Assembly: GCF_000772535.1 (NCBI RefSeq)
Contig: NZ_JSUM01000011.1
Coordinates: forward strand, 53,840-117,839
DNA: 64,000 nucleotides
DNA from: Chelonobacter oris
GTDB taxonomy: Bacteria; Pseudomonadota; Gammaproteobacteria; Enterobacterales; Pasteurellaceae
Reading direction: 5' to 3'
The stretch's first letter is position 1, and each line of letters opens with the position of its first letter. The notes beneath the pieces are model-generated. The model did not search any database. It was not told the origin of the DNA and saw nothing but the letters and a program-made list of their open reading frames with translations. This document shows positions 28,077 through 36,857 of this stretch, one piece after another. Both the position numbers and the translations under genes were made by a program.

Positions 28077-29399
28077 CTATTCACCATCAACCGCTTTAAA
28101 GCACAATACTTGCCACGCCGATTGGTAGTTATGGACGGTTACTTCAATTTCACCATGTTGCTTCGCTTGCGAAAAATCAACCTGCGGATTTAACGCGCTA
28201 AGTGCGGTATCACACGGCAAGCTAAAGCGGTTCTCACCTTCGGATAAACCGTCAACAAAGCAATACAAATCCGTCCCTTTACGAGTAAAATGGAAAGTCA
28301 GATTCCCGCCTGAACAGGATTCCCGACGACTACACCGCGTGGCATAAATCCCTTCACTGTTCACTACCAACCATGCCCCTAAGCCTTGCAAGCGCTCGAC
28401 TTGTCCTTCCGGAATCGTACCGTCGGCTTTCGGCCCGATATTCAATAATAGATTCCCGTTGTTCGCCACCACTTCCACCAGCAGTGAAACCAGTTTTTTA
28501 ACCGAAATCAGATCTGAATCACTTTCATTTTGGTTATATCCGAACGACAAACCCAAACCGCGGCACATTTCCCATTTATGCTCACGGGAAGCTTCACCGT
28601 GTTTATATTCTTTCGAAGTAAAGTCACACCAAAGTCCATTCCAACGGTCATCAACCACCCCGTCCCGCACACGATTATAATAATGCGAAAACAATGTCGG
28701 CAGCATATGCTCACCTTGCTTCGGCCAACCAATGTCATTCCATAAAACCGCAGGTTGATACTGATCGACCAACTCCATTACCTGATTAAATGCATAATCT
28801 GCATAGGCATAAGTCGGACTGGCATTGGACATATTTTGGCTTTCAGTAAAAATCGGTGCAGAAGAAAACGTCCAGTCAATCACGCCCGAATAATAAGTCC
28901 CCATTTTTAATCCGACAGCTTCAACCGCACTTTTTAACTCACCCAAGATATCCCGTTTCGGACCGTAATTAAGGCTGTGATAATCGGTATAACGGCTGGG
29001 GAACAGGCAAAACCCGTCATGATGTTTGGTAGTCAGCACCACATATTTTGCTCCGGACTGCTTGAACAGTGCCGCCCATGCATTCGGTTGCCATTTTTCG
29101 GCCTTCCATAACGGTAAAAAATCACGATAGACAAAATCCTCACCATACGTTTTGACATGATATTCATAAGTTGGCCCCTGTTTCACATTAATCGAATTGA
29201 AATACCATTCCGCATACGGATTATTACAAAACCATTGTTCATCGATATCCACTTCCCCCAATTCCCATGTCAACGGTGCAAAAGCAGGCACGGAATAAAT
29301 TCCCCAATGAACAAAAATACCGAATTTGTAATCCTCATACCAATCAGGCAGTTGGTGGGTTTTGACCGATTCCCAAGTAGCAGAATAGTTTTTTTTCAT
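28077..29399 (-). CDS. Cytoplasmic alpha-L-fucosidase, GH29
   Basis: Retaining glycoside hydrolase that releases L-fucose from fucosylated saccharides. GH29 landmarks are clear: WYEDYKFGIFVHWGIYSVPAF near the N terminus, TTKHHDGFCLFPSRYTDY (about residue 126) and LWNDIGWP (about residue 220), whose aspartate is the expected nucleophile. LLLNIGPKADGTIPEGQ closes the catalytic domain, and a short beta-sandwich tail follows. At 440 residues it is of normal bacterial size. No signal peptide is present, so it should act on imported substrate. It is the first gene of a two-gene operon with the EIIC, under a region with CRP and inverted-repeat sites. Confidence 0.92.
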   Translation of the reverse strand: MKKNYSATWESVKTHQLPDWYEDYKFGIFVHWGIYSVPAFAPLTWELGEVDIDEQWFCNNPYAEWYFNSINVKQGPTYEYHVKTYGEDFVYRDFLPLWKAEKWQPNAWAALFKQSGAKYVVLTTKHHDGFCLFPSRYTDYHSLNYGPKRDILGELKSAVEAVGLKMGTYYSGVIDWTFSSAPIFTESQNMSNASPTYAYADYAFNQVMELVDQYQPAVLWNDIGWPKQGEHMLPTLFSHYYNRVRDGVVDDRWNGLWCDFTSKEYKHGEASREHKWEMCRGLGLSFGYNQNESDSDLISVKKLVSLLVEVVANNGNLLLNIGPKADGTIPEGQVERLQGLGAWLVVNSEGIYATRCSRRESCSGGNLTFHFTRKGTDLYCFVDGLSEGENRFSLPCDTALSALNPQVDFSQAKQHGEIEVTVHNYQSAWQVLCFKAVDGE

Positions 29400-29514
29400 A
29401 ATAGTCCCTCAACAATGTGTTAGTCCTTAAAGTAAAACAAGCATAAAAATATGAAAATACTATTCCATATAATCACAATTCAGACAAAATTTTTTATTTC
29501 CGTTCACTCATTAC

Positions 29515-29530
29515 TGTGATAAAAATCACG
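29515..29530. promoter_or_regulatory. Putative CRP site, fucosidase side
   Basis: TGTGA-TAAAAA-TCACG, one mismatch to the consensus halves. It lies 116 bp upstream of the fucosidase start. Confidence 0.6.
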
Positions 29531-29567
29531 AAAGCATCACTGAAAGACATAGAAGATCCTATATAAA

Positions 29568-29606
29568 GATGACCGAATTTTTTCTAATTCAGCAAATTCG
29601 GTCATC
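29568..29606. repeat. Perfect 13-bp inverted repeat, probable operator
   Basis: GATGACCGAATTT and AAATTCGGTCATC are separated by 13 bases. The inner half-site CCGAATTT resembles the CCGAT(A/T)T half-sites found at 29673 and 40829. No T-tract follows on either side and no gene ends here, so an operator is more likely than a terminator. Confidence 0.55.
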
Positions 29607-29672
29607 AAAATACCGGCATCACAAAAACCGCACTTCAAATAATAGTATTAAATATAATAGATTAATTTGAAA

Positions 29673-29708
29673 TGCCCGATATTTATTCATCTTTATTAAT
29701 TTCGGGCA
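29673..29708. promoter_or_regulatory. Putative FucR operator at the GPH symporter promoter
   Basis: Half-sites TGCCCGA (29673-29679) and TCGGGCA (29702-29708) span 36 bp, nearly the same geometry as the pair upstream of fucI (40829-40863). Half-sites spaced about three helical turns apart suit a multimeric DeoR-family repressor. Confidence 0.5.
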
Positions 29709-29746
29709 ATGAAATAAATAAATCTGCCGATCAAAACAAAGTATAT

Positions 29747-29762
29747 TGTGATGCCCATCACA
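29747..29762. promoter_or_regulatory. Putative CRP site, symporter side
   Basis: TGTGA-TGCCCA-TCACA, both halves perfect. The dyad extends to 22 bp with 10-bp perfect arms. It lies about 154 bp upstream of the symporter start. Confidence 0.65.
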
Positions 29763-29904
29763 ATACTCAGCCCTGTGGGCTGAAAACATACCTACACACC
29801 CTAAATTATGGAATCATTTTTCCAATAATGATTATTGAATTTCATTGTTTACATTAATAGTTTCAAATTTCACTTTATTGAACTGCATGCTCATGTAATC
29901 CTGC

Positions 29905-29911
29905 AAGGAGG
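29905..29911 (+). promoter_or_regulatory. Strong ribosome binding site deciding the symporter start
   Basis: AAGGAGG, a full Shine-Dalgarno match, lies 4 bases before the ATG at 29916. The in-frame ATG at 29835 has no such site. Confidence 0.8.
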
Positions 29912-29915
29912 TCAT

Positions 29916-31256
29916 ATGAAAAAAATCTCATTTAATGAAAAACTGTCTTACGGAGCAGGTGACGGTGCAACCGCATTCGCCGCAGTAACCGTCGGTAGTT
30001 TTGCCATGTACTACTTTACCGACGTTATAGGATTATCAGCGACTTTACTCGGGACAGTGCTTTTCTTTACCCGATTATTCGATGCAATCACCAATGTGTT
30101 GATGGGATATATCGTAGATATCACCAAAACTAAGCATGGTAAAGCAAGGCCCTGGATCCTCTGGTCTGCAATCCCGTTGGCAATTTCAATTATTCTGCTT
30201 TTCAGTGCATCAAAAGGTTGGTCGGAAACATTCTCAATAATCTATGCCGTGACTGCTTATCAACTGTTTTTTCTGATTTATACGGCAAGCAATATTCCCT
30301 ACGGCACGCTAGGCGCATTAATTACACAAGATCCTAAAGAACGCAGTATGCTCAATGTATTCAGAATGATCTCTTTTTTTATCATGATGTTACTGATTTT
30401 AAATATCACCGTACCTTTAGTTGAATTTTTCGGCGGCGATCCCCGTGCCTGGCAAATTGTTGCCATTATTTATTCTGTCATCATGGTACTGATCTTTCTC
30501 TATACTTTTTACTTTACCAAAGAAAGAGTTACGGCCGCACAAAAACAAGAACGGATATCCTTATTAAAATCATTTAACTTATTATTAAATAATAAATATT
30601 GGATTTTGGTATTCTTGATTATGCTGATGACATGGACATTGCTCGGCACAATGACCGGCATTAATGTTTACTATGCCGACCATATTTTAAAAGATGCCGC
30701 ATTAGTCGGCGTATTATCGATGTATTTTCTGCTGCCGCTTTTAATCGGATTTTTTAGCATGCCCTATCTCTTAAATCGATTTAAACGGCGCAATATCATT
30801 ATTGCAGGTCTTGTTTTACTGATACTCGGCAGTAGCTTGATTCTAATTAAAACAGACTCGCTTTTGATTGTTTATAGCGGATCGATATTACGGGGAATCG
30901 GCTTTGCCCCGATTATGGGCAGTGCCTATGCTATGCTCGCCGATACCATAGATTATGGCGAATGGAAACAAGGTATTAGAATCGAAGGAATTGTTTACAG
31001 TGGAGGAACATTCAGTACAACCTTAGCAGGGGGGCTCTCTGCCGGTATTGCCGGCTGGGTACTCGGTTTTGGCGGCTATATCTCCGGTGTTGCCGCCGGC
31101 GAACAACCGCAAACCGTAAAAACCGCAATTGAAACTATTTTTATCCATATCCCGATAGTGCTCGCCGTCATAACCATCGGCTTAATGGTGATTTATAAAT
31201 TAGATAAAGAATACCCGAAAATTTTAAAGGATTTGAAATTACTGGCTGAAAAATAA
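29916..31256 (+). CDS. GPH-family (MelB-like) sugar:cation symporter
   Basis: Twelve-helix glycoside-pentoside-hexuronide transporter, 446 residues. It begins ISFNEKLSYGAGDGATAF, followed by the family motif RLFDAITNVLMGYIVDITKTKHGKARPWIL and, late in the protein, GSAYAMLADTIDYGEWKQGIRIEG. In MelB the cation-site aspartates lie in DAIND; here the first is kept and the second is asparagine, so coupling may differ. Divergent from the GH29-EIIC operon and sharing its control region, it probably imports a fucosylated or other host-glycan saccharide. The substrate is inferred from context only. Confidence 0.87.
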   Translation: MKKISFNEKLSYGAGDGATAFAAVTVGSFAMYYFTDVIGLSATLLGTVLFFTRLFDAITNVLMGYIVDITKTKHGKARPWILWSAIPLAISIILLFSASKGWSETFSIIYAVTAYQLFFLIYTASNIPYGTLGALITQDPKERSMLNVFRMISFFIMMLLILNITVPLVEFFGGDPRAWQIVAIIYSVIMVLIFLYTFYFTKERVTAAQKQERISLLKSFNLLLNNKYWILVFLIMLMTWTLLGTMTGINVYYADHILKDAALVGVLSMYFLLPLLIGFFSMPYLLNRFKRRNIIIAGLVLLILGSSLILIKTDSLLIVYSGSILRGIGFAPIMGSAYAMLADTIDYGEWKQGIRIEGIVYSGGTFSTTLAGGLSAGIAGWVLGFGGYISGVAAGEQPQTVKTAIETIFIHIPIVLAVITIGLMVIYKLDKEYPKILKDLKLLAEK

Positions 31257-31286
31257 GGTAACCGGCTAATTCATATTATTCTTTAA

Positions 31287-31309
31287 AACGCCCCGATTTA
31301 AGGGGCGTT
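31287..31309. terminator. Bidirectional terminator between GPH symporter and fucO
   Basis: AACGCCCC, a 7-base loop, GGGGCGTT. The T-tract is better on the minus strand (TTTTAAAG after the stem, serving fucO). It lies between convergent gene ends at 31256 and 31322. Confidence 0.8.
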
Positions 31310-31321
31310 ATCATATAACAC

Positions 31322-32473
31322 TTAAAATGCTGTTTTATACACGGCCAAAATCAGCTCCGGGGTACATTCTCTCGGATTTCCGCCGGTGCAGACATCATTG
31401 AACGCATCAATCGAAAGTGCGGTCAAATCGACTTCTTTAACCCCAATTTCAGACAATTTTTCCGGTATGCCTACATCTCTTGACAGCTGTTTGACCGCAT
31501 TAATCGCAGCAAAACGATATTCGCTTTGTTGCATATCGTCCACATTTTTCACTCCCATCGCACGGGCAATTTCACGGTATTTTTCACCGCTGTAATCTTG
31601 ATTAAACTCCATCACATACGGCAGCAGTACCGCATTAGCTATGCCGTGCGGTGTGTCGTAATAAGCCGAAAGCGGGTGCGCCATGCCGTGCACCACGCCC
31701 AAGCCGACATTGGAAAAGCCCATCCCGGCAATGTATTGCCCTAATGCCATGCCTTCTCGACCCTCAGGTTCATTATTGACCGCACTTCGCAACGATTTGG
31801 CAATCAGTTCTATCGCTTTCAAATGCAAGGCATCGGTCAGTTCCCATGCCGCTTTGGTGGTGTACCCCTCAATTGCGTGGGTGAGTGCATCCATGCCTGT
31901 CGCTGCCGTTAATCCTTTCGGCATGCTGGACATCATGTTCGGATCGACAATAGCCACTGTCGGCACGTCATGTACATCAACACAGACGAATTTGCGTTTA
32001 TGTTCTTCATCGGTGATCACATAATTAATCGTCACTTCTGCGGCTGTACCTGCGGTTGTCGGCACGGCAATAATCGGCACGCATTTTTTATTGGTCGGTG
32101 CCACGCCCTCAAGCGAAACGACGTCGGAAAATTCCGGATTATTGATAATAATGCCGATTGCCTTTGCGGTATCAATCGGTGAACCGCCACCGATGGCAAT
32201 TAAATAATCCGCCTCTGCCTGCTTAAACGCTGCAACGCCTTGCTTGATGATAGCCACACTCGGATTGGCTTTGACCCGATCAAAAATATCATACGCCAGA
32301 CCGGCTTGATCCAAAAGTGCGGTCACTTTGCTTGCCACGCCGAATTTAATCAGCTCGTTATCAGTTACCACCAGTGCTTTATTAAAACCACGACTGACGG
32401 CTTCATGTCCAATATGATCAATCGCACCGTTACCGTGATAACTGGTTTCGTTCAGAATAATTCTGTTTGCCAT
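31322..32473 (-). CDS. fucO: Lactaldehyde reductase (group III iron alcohol dehydrogenase)
   Basis: Reduces L-lactaldehyde, the product of fuculose-phosphate cleavage, to L-1,2-propanediol with NADH. The 383-residue sequence matches FucO. The nucleotide-binding loop is GGGSPIDTAKAIGI, the iron ligands lie in TGMDALTHAIEGY and in GVVHGMAHPLSAYYDTPHG, and the tail is CTGGNPRECT. It is read in the same direction as the fuc operon but separated from it by a strong terminator (32571-32602), so it probably has its own promoter in the 32474-32570 gap, where I see no clear FucR half-site. Confidence 0.93.
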   Translation of the reverse strand: MANRIILNETSYHGNGAIDHIGHEAVSRGFNKALVVTDNELIKFGVASKVTALLDQAGLAYDIFDRVKANPSVAIIKQGVAAFKQAEADYLIAIGGGSPIDTAKAIGIIINNPEFSDVVSLEGVAPTNKKCVPIIAVPTTAGTAAEVTINYVITDEEHKRKFVCVDVHDVPTVAIVDPNMMSSMPKGLTAATGMDALTHAIEGYTTKAAWELTDALHLKAIELIAKSLRSAVNNEPEGREGMALGQYIAGMGFSNVGLGVVHGMAHPLSAYYDTPHGIANAVLLPYVMEFNQDYSGEKYREIARAMGVKNVDDMQQSEYRFAAINAVKQLSRDVGIPEKLSEIGVKEVDLTALSIDAFNDVCTGGNPRECTPELILAVYKTAF

Positions 32474-32570
32474 AATTTATACCTCGTTTTAAGTGAATGA
32501 ATACCAAATATAGTGAAAATGATTATGCCGCCTGCTTCAATGTACAAGCTTTGCCTTTATTGTTTTAAAT

Positions 32571-32602
32571 AAATTAAGGCAGGAATTTTCCTGCCTTAAT
32601 TT
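32571..32602 (-). terminator. Terminator of the fucIKUA-ABC operon
   Basis: A perfect 15-bp stem (AAATTAAGGCAGGAA and its complement) with a 2-base loop. On the minus strand it follows the binding-protein gene stop at 32613. Confidence 0.85.
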
Positions 32603-32612
32603 GTTGATGTTA

Positions 32613-33566
32613 TTAATACAACACGCCTTGCGCTTCTTCCGAATCAATATTATCTTTGGTAATGAAAACCACCCCGGTATCGATGAATTTTTCGATTTGT
32701 TTGCCGTCAATCACGTCTTTAATAGCAGTTACGCCTTTGTAGCCCATTTGGTAAGAGGATTGCACCACAATGCCTTCCAGTGTCCCGTCACGCACAAAAC
32801 TTTGCAAATCCTGATTGCCGTCAAACCCGACCGCCACCAGTTTACCGGCATACCCACGTTCTTTTATCGCCCGAGCCATACCAACCGCAGTCGGCTCATT
32901 GGCACCAAAGATCGCCGTTAAATCAGGGTGAGATGTCAACACATCAATGGTTTGATTCAGTGCGGTCACCATGTCCGATTGAGAGTAGAATGGTCCGACC
33001 ATAGCGATATCGGCATTTTCTTTGATTTTATCTACAAAACCGCCGGTGCGCTCAATTGCACTGGCCGCACCGGGGGTGAACGACATCACTGCCACTTTGC
33101 CTTTAGTCCCGTTCTTCTCTAACAGTTTTTCTGCCGCCAATTTGCCCGCTGCACGATTATCAGTAGCCAGAAAAGATTGATAATATTTGCCGTCACTGTT
33201 GATACCGGAATCGATCATCACCACCGGAATGCCTCGCTCATAAGCGGCTTTCACCGCCGGCACCAGCGCATCGGGGTCGGAAGCCGCCAAAACAATCCCT
33301 GCCACCCCACGATTCACCGCATTGTTGACCATATTAACCTGTTCATCGATAGCGGTTTCGGCTTGCGGCCCTTGGAAAGAAATATTGTATTGTCCGCCAA
33401 TCTCTTTTCCGGCCTGTACCGCACCTTTGTTGACGTTTTGCCAGAAGTTAGCATTTGCGGTTTTAACGATAACCGCAATTTCACTGGATTTTGCCATCAC
33501 CGATGCGCTGATTAAGGCAGAAAAGCCAACGAGAGCTGCCAATGTGGCGACTGCGAATTTTTTCAT
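32613..33566 (-). CDS. Periplasmic sugar-binding protein, RbsB type (probable L-fucose)
   Basis: Binding protein of the carbohydrate-uptake type 2 importer, 317 residues. A signal peptide is clear (MKKFAVATLAALVGFSALISASVMA). The mature chain is Peripla_BP_4: EIAVIVKTANANFWQNVNKGA, GIVLAASDPDALVPAVKAA, IPVVMIDSGI, ATDNRAAGKLAAEKLL, AIFGANEPTAVGMARA and VAVGFDGNQDL. It is the last gene of the fuc operon, after the permease, in rbs-like order. The assignment to L-fucose comes only from its place in the operon; no fucP gene is in this window. Confidence 0.85.
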   Translation of the reverse strand: MKKFAVATLAALVGFSALISASVMAKSSEIAVIVKTANANFWQNVNKGAVQAGKEIGGQYNISFQGPQAETAIDEQVNMVNNAVNRGVAGIVLAASDPDALVPAVKAAYERGIPVVMIDSGINSDGKYYQSFLATDNRAAGKLAAEKLLEKNGTKGKVAVMSFTPGAASAIERTGGFVDKIKENADIAMVGPFYSQSDMVTALNQTIDVLTSHPDLTAIFGANEPTAVGMARAIKERGYAGKLVAVGFDGNQDLQSFVRDGTLEGIVVQSSYQMGYKGVTAIKDVIDGKQIEKFIDTGVVFITKDNIDSEEAQGVLY

Positions 33567-33612
33567 GTTGTGCTCCTTGTTTGTGGTTAAACTGGATTAG
33601 GAAATGAACCGC

Positions 33613-34602
33613 TTATTTCTTTTTGGTCTGTCTTAACTGATCAATAGACACCGTCACAATGATCACCAAACCGATGATAATTTGTTGAATAAAGGCTGAT
33701 ACTCCGTTCATATTCAGGCCGTTACGCAACACCCCGATAATAAAGGAACCGATTAATGTACCCGGAATCGTACCGACACCGCCCATTAACGATGTTCCAC
33801 CGACAACCGCACTGGCGATTGCGTCTAACTCATAAGCCACACCACCGTTCGGTTGTGCCGTAACCAAACGAGACGCCAAAATCACACCGGCCAAACCCGA
33901 TAATAAACCGCTGGCAATATAGGCATAATTTTTCACTTGATTGGTTTTGATGCCTGATAGTCGGGCCGCCTCTTCATTCGAACCGATAGCGTAGATATAG
34001 CGTCCGACACGCAATTTATTCAGGGCAAACGTGAACATCAACGCAATGACAATCATAATAATCACCGGATACGGAATCCCCGGGAATTTGACTAGCGGCA
34101 AGCCGTTTGCCCCTTGTTCCACCACACGGAACAGTGCGCCGTTACCCAAATAAGAGAATGATTCAGGCATGCCGGAAACCGGGGCGGCGTTGGTCACATA
34201 TAACGCAACCCCACGGGCGACCATCATCATACCAAGGGTAGCAATAAACGGCGGTAGTTTCATTTTGGTGACGAGAATACCGTTGGCATAACCGCAAATA
34301 CCGCCGACCAAAATGCCGCCGATCATACCAATCGGTACCGGAATTCCGGCATTAACAAACATTGCCGCCGCAACCCCGGACAACGCCACCACCGAGCCGG
34401 TGCTCAAATCGATTCCACCGGTTAAAATCACACAAGTTGCGCCGATCCCGATTAGCGCAATAGTTGATGTCTGCAAACCAATGGTCATAATATTATTGAG
34501 CGTAAAGAAATAATCATTACTGACACTAAAGGCGACTACCAACAGCAACAACCCCGCCAATGATGCCAATTTTCTCAACATGTCTTTTTGTTTATCGTTC
34601 AT
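33613..34602 (-). CDS. Sugar ABC transporter permease, RbsC type (probable L-fucose)
   Basis: Inner-membrane permease of 329 residues with eight to ten hydrophobic segments. It shows the branched-chain/ribose permease signatures IGIGATCVILTGGIDLSTGSVVALSGV, IGSNEEAARLSGIKTNQVK (coupling loop), ELDAIASAVVGGTSLMGGVGTI and GTLIGSFIIGVLRNGL. It is preceded by the ATPase gene (18-bp gap) and followed by the binding protein (46-bp gap). The single subunit would form a homodimer in this transporter class. Confidence 0.88.
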   Translation of the reverse strand: MNDKQKDMLRKLASLAGLLLLVVAFSVSNDYFFTLNNIMTIGLQTSTIALIGIGATCVILTGGIDLSTGSVVALSGVAAAMFVNAGIPVPIGMIGGILVGGICGYANGILVTKMKLPPFIATLGMMMVARGVALYVTNAAPVSGMPESFSYLGNGALFRVVEQGANGLPLVKFPGIPYPVIIMIVIALMFTFALNKLRVGRYIYAIGSNEEAARLSGIKTNQVKNYAYIASGLLSGLAGVILASRLVTAQPNGGVAYELDAIASAVVGGTSLMGGVGTIPGTLIGSFIIGVLRNGLNMNGVSAFIQQIIIGLVIIVTVSIDQLRQTKKK

Positions 34603-34620
34603 CTCGTCACCCTGTTATTT

Positions 34621-36156
34621 TTAGCAAATATAATCTCTGGCAAACATATTCTTCACCCCGGTGGCATACTGCATAATCTCTTCTTGGTTTGTCGACTTAG
34701 TTTCCAACATGCCGGTCATTTGCCCTTCCCGCATGACAATGACACGGTCGGAAACCCCTAAGACCTCAGGCAATTCCGACGAAATCACAATCACCCCGAC
34801 GCCGTTTGCCGCCAATTCGTCCAATAATTGGTAAATGGCATATTTCGCACCGACATCAATACCCCGTGTCGGTTCATCAAAAATCATCACCGTCGCATCA
34901 CGGAATAACCATTTGCCGATCACCACTTTCTGCTGGTTACCACCACTCAGGTTATTCACCAATTGTTCAACAGTCGGTGTTTTAATTTCCATTTTATCGA
35001 CAAAGGTTTTGGCTGCTCTCACTTCCGCATCTTTGGAAATCAGCCCCACAGCACTGCAAACTTTATCCATTGACGCCATAGTAATGTTTTCACGGATACA
35101 CATTCGCACCGCTACACCGTTCAATTTGCGGTCTTCGGAAAGATAGGCAATCCCGGCTTTGATCGAATCAGACGGACTTTTAATACTGACTTTCTTGTGA
35201 TGGACAAAAATTTCCCCTTTATCCAACGGATCCGCACCAAAAATCGAGCGTGCCAACTCAGTCCGTTTTGCCCCGACCAATCCGGTAATCCCCAAAATTT
35301 CACCGCGCCGTAAATCAAAATTAAGCGGTTTAAACACGCCGTAACGTTCTGCATTCATCACCGACAAAATAATATCGTCTTCGATAATCGCTGTTTTCGG
35401 CGGGAAATGGTTATCCAGAGAACGCCCCACCATTTTAGTGATGATCTGATCCATACCGATCTCGGCAAAACGATGATTGGAAACATACATGCCGTCACGA
35501 AAAATCGTAATGTGATCGCAAATCCGCTTCAGTTCTTCCATGCGATGTGAAATATAGACTATACAAACCCCTTTGGCTTTTAAACGATGCACCAACTCAA
35601 ACAGACGGTCGATCTCTTTTTCGGTCAGGGCGGAAGTCGGTTCATCCATGATCAATACTTCCACATCAAAGGACAATGCTTTGGCAATTTCAACCATCTG
35701 CTGTTTCGCTACCGACAACATATTAACAATATCACCGGGCGCCACATCAATATCAAACATCGACAATAACTCAGCCGCATCGTTGTTCATTTTGCGCTTA
35801 TCGACCAAACCGTATTTCAACGGTTCGCGGGCAAAGAAAATATTTTCCGCCACCGTCAAGTGCGGTATCAGGTTCAATTCCTGAAAAATCATACTAATCC
35901 CGTTTTTTTGCGCCTCCAGCACCGATGCAAACCGCACTTTCTCCCCTTTGTAGCGGATCTCGCCCTGTTCGGGGTGATGAACCCCGATTAGGCATTTCAT
36001 CAAGGTCGATTTCCCTGCACCGTTTTCCCCCATCAATGCATGAACTTCACCTTTACGCAGTGCTAAATGCACCTCTTTTAGTGCATGTACTGCGCCGAAC
36101 GATTTACTGATGTTGGTCATGGAAAGCAGCGGGGCTGCTTGAGATTGATTTTCCAT
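34621..36156 (-). CDS. Sugar ABC transporter double ATPase, RbsA type (probable L-fucose)
   Basis: Two ATPase cassettes in one 511-residue chain, as in RbsA, MglA and XylG. Domain 1 has Walker A GENGAGKST, signature LSVAKQQMVEIAKAL and LIMDEPTSAL. Domain 2 has a degenerate Walker A (GLVGAKRTEL), signature LSGGNQQKVVIGKWL and IFDEPTRGIDVGAK. This asymmetry is normal for the class. It follows fucA by 31 bp and starts the transport part of the operon. Confidence 0.88.
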   Translation of the reverse strand: MENQSQAAPLLSMTNISKSFGAVHALKEVHLALRKGEVHALMGENGAGKSTLMKCLIGVHHPEQGEIRYKGEKVRFASVLEAQKNGISMIFQELNLIPHLTVAENIFFAREPLKYGLVDKRKMNNDAAELLSMFDIDVAPGDIVNMLSVAKQQMVEIAKALSFDVEVLIMDEPTSALTEKEIDRLFELVHRLKAKGVCIVYISHRMEELKRICDHITIFRDGMYVSNHRFAEIGMDQIITKMVGRSLDNHFPPKTAIIEDDIILSVMNAERYGVFKPLNFDLRRGEILGITGLVGAKRTELARSIFGADPLDKGEIFVHHKKVSIKSPSDSIKAGIAYLSEDRKLNGVAVRMCIRENITMASMDKVCSAVGLISKDAEVRAAKTFVDKMEIKTPTVEQLVNNLSGGNQQKVVIGKWLFRDATVMIFDEPTRGIDVGAKYAIYQLLDELAANGVGVIVISSELPEVLGVSDRVIVMREGQMTGMLETKSTNQEEIMQYATGVKNMFARDYIC

Positions 36157-36187
36157 GTCACACTCCTGATTTTGTTTTTAGCGATGG

Positions 36188-36835
36188 CTATTCTTCGATT
36201 CTTAATCCATAAGTGCTGAATTTACCGAGTACGACCTGAATTTCATCATCCGACAATACCGGCACGTTATCCGTAATCGACAACAAGCGCATATACCAAG
36301 TCGCCAGCACTTCCACTTCATGCGCCAGCCACAACGCTTTTTTCAGATTTTTTTCCGCTGCAATTAGCCCGTGATGCTGCAATAAAATCGCCTTGCTTTG
36401 GCTAATGCCTTGCTGCACATATTCCGCCAGTTTCGGTGTACCGAAGGTGGCGTAAGGTACACACGGAATTCGATTGGTTCCGCTGACGGCAATCATGTAG
36501 TGAATTGCCGGAATGTCTTTGCCTAAAATCGACACCGCCGAACAGTTGATCGAATGGTTATGCACCACCGCATCCAAATCCGGCCGCACTTCATACACCG
36601 CATGGTGAAAACGCCATTCGCTGGACGGTAATTTACCCGCTTCATAATGACCGTCCGCATCGACATACACGATGGAATCTTCGGTCATTAAATCGTATGG
36701 CGTACCGGTCGGGGTAATCAACATACCGCCGTTATAACGTACACTGACATTGCCTGCCGTACCTTGATTCAAGCCTAAACGCGTCATTTCAAGGCAGGTA
36801 TCGATAATTTCTCGGGAAAGTTGTTTTCTGTTCAT
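36188..36835 (-). CDS. fucA: L-fuculose-1-phosphate aldolase
   Basis: Zinc-dependent class II aldolase that splits L-fuculose 1-phosphate to dihydroxyacetone phosphate and L-lactaldehyde. The 215 residues match E. coli FucA in length and motifs: GLNQGTAGNVSVR, ITPTGTPYDLM, LPSSEWRFHHAVYEVRP with the catalytic glutamate, AVVHNHS with two zinc histidines and LLQHHGLIA with the third. It lies 22 bp after fucU in the operon order fucI-fucK-fucU-fucA, as in Haemophilus. Confidence 0.95.
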   Translation of the reverse strand: MNRKQLSREIIDTCLEMTRLGLNQGTAGNVSVRYNGGMLITPTGTPYDLMTEDSIVYVDADGHYEAGKLPSSEWRFHHAVYEVRPDLDAVVHNHSINCSAVSILGKDIPAIHYMIAVSGTNRIPCVPYATFGTPKLAEYVQQGISQSKAILLQHHGLIAAEKNLKKALWLAHEVEVLATWYMRLLSITDNVPVLSDDEIQVVLGKFSTYGLRIEE

Positions 36836-36857
36836 TTTTTATCCTTAGCTGTCGGCA

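Larger units (their letters stand above)
29400..29915. promoter_or_regulatory. 516-bp divergent control region between fucosidase and GPH symporter
   Basis: No gene is supported here. It holds two CRP-like palindromes (29515-29530 and 29747-29762), a perfect 13-bp inverted repeat (29568-29606), a TGCCCGA/TCGGGCA inverted repeat (29673-29708) and a small hairpin CAGCCC-TGT-GGGCTG (29768-29782). A single USS complement lies near 29627-29635. The sequence is AT-rich, as expected for two divergent regulated promoters. Confidence 0.7.

Noticed and set aside
29568..29606. Rho-independent terminator
   Set aside because: No gene ends close by and neither side has a T-tract; an operator is more likely.
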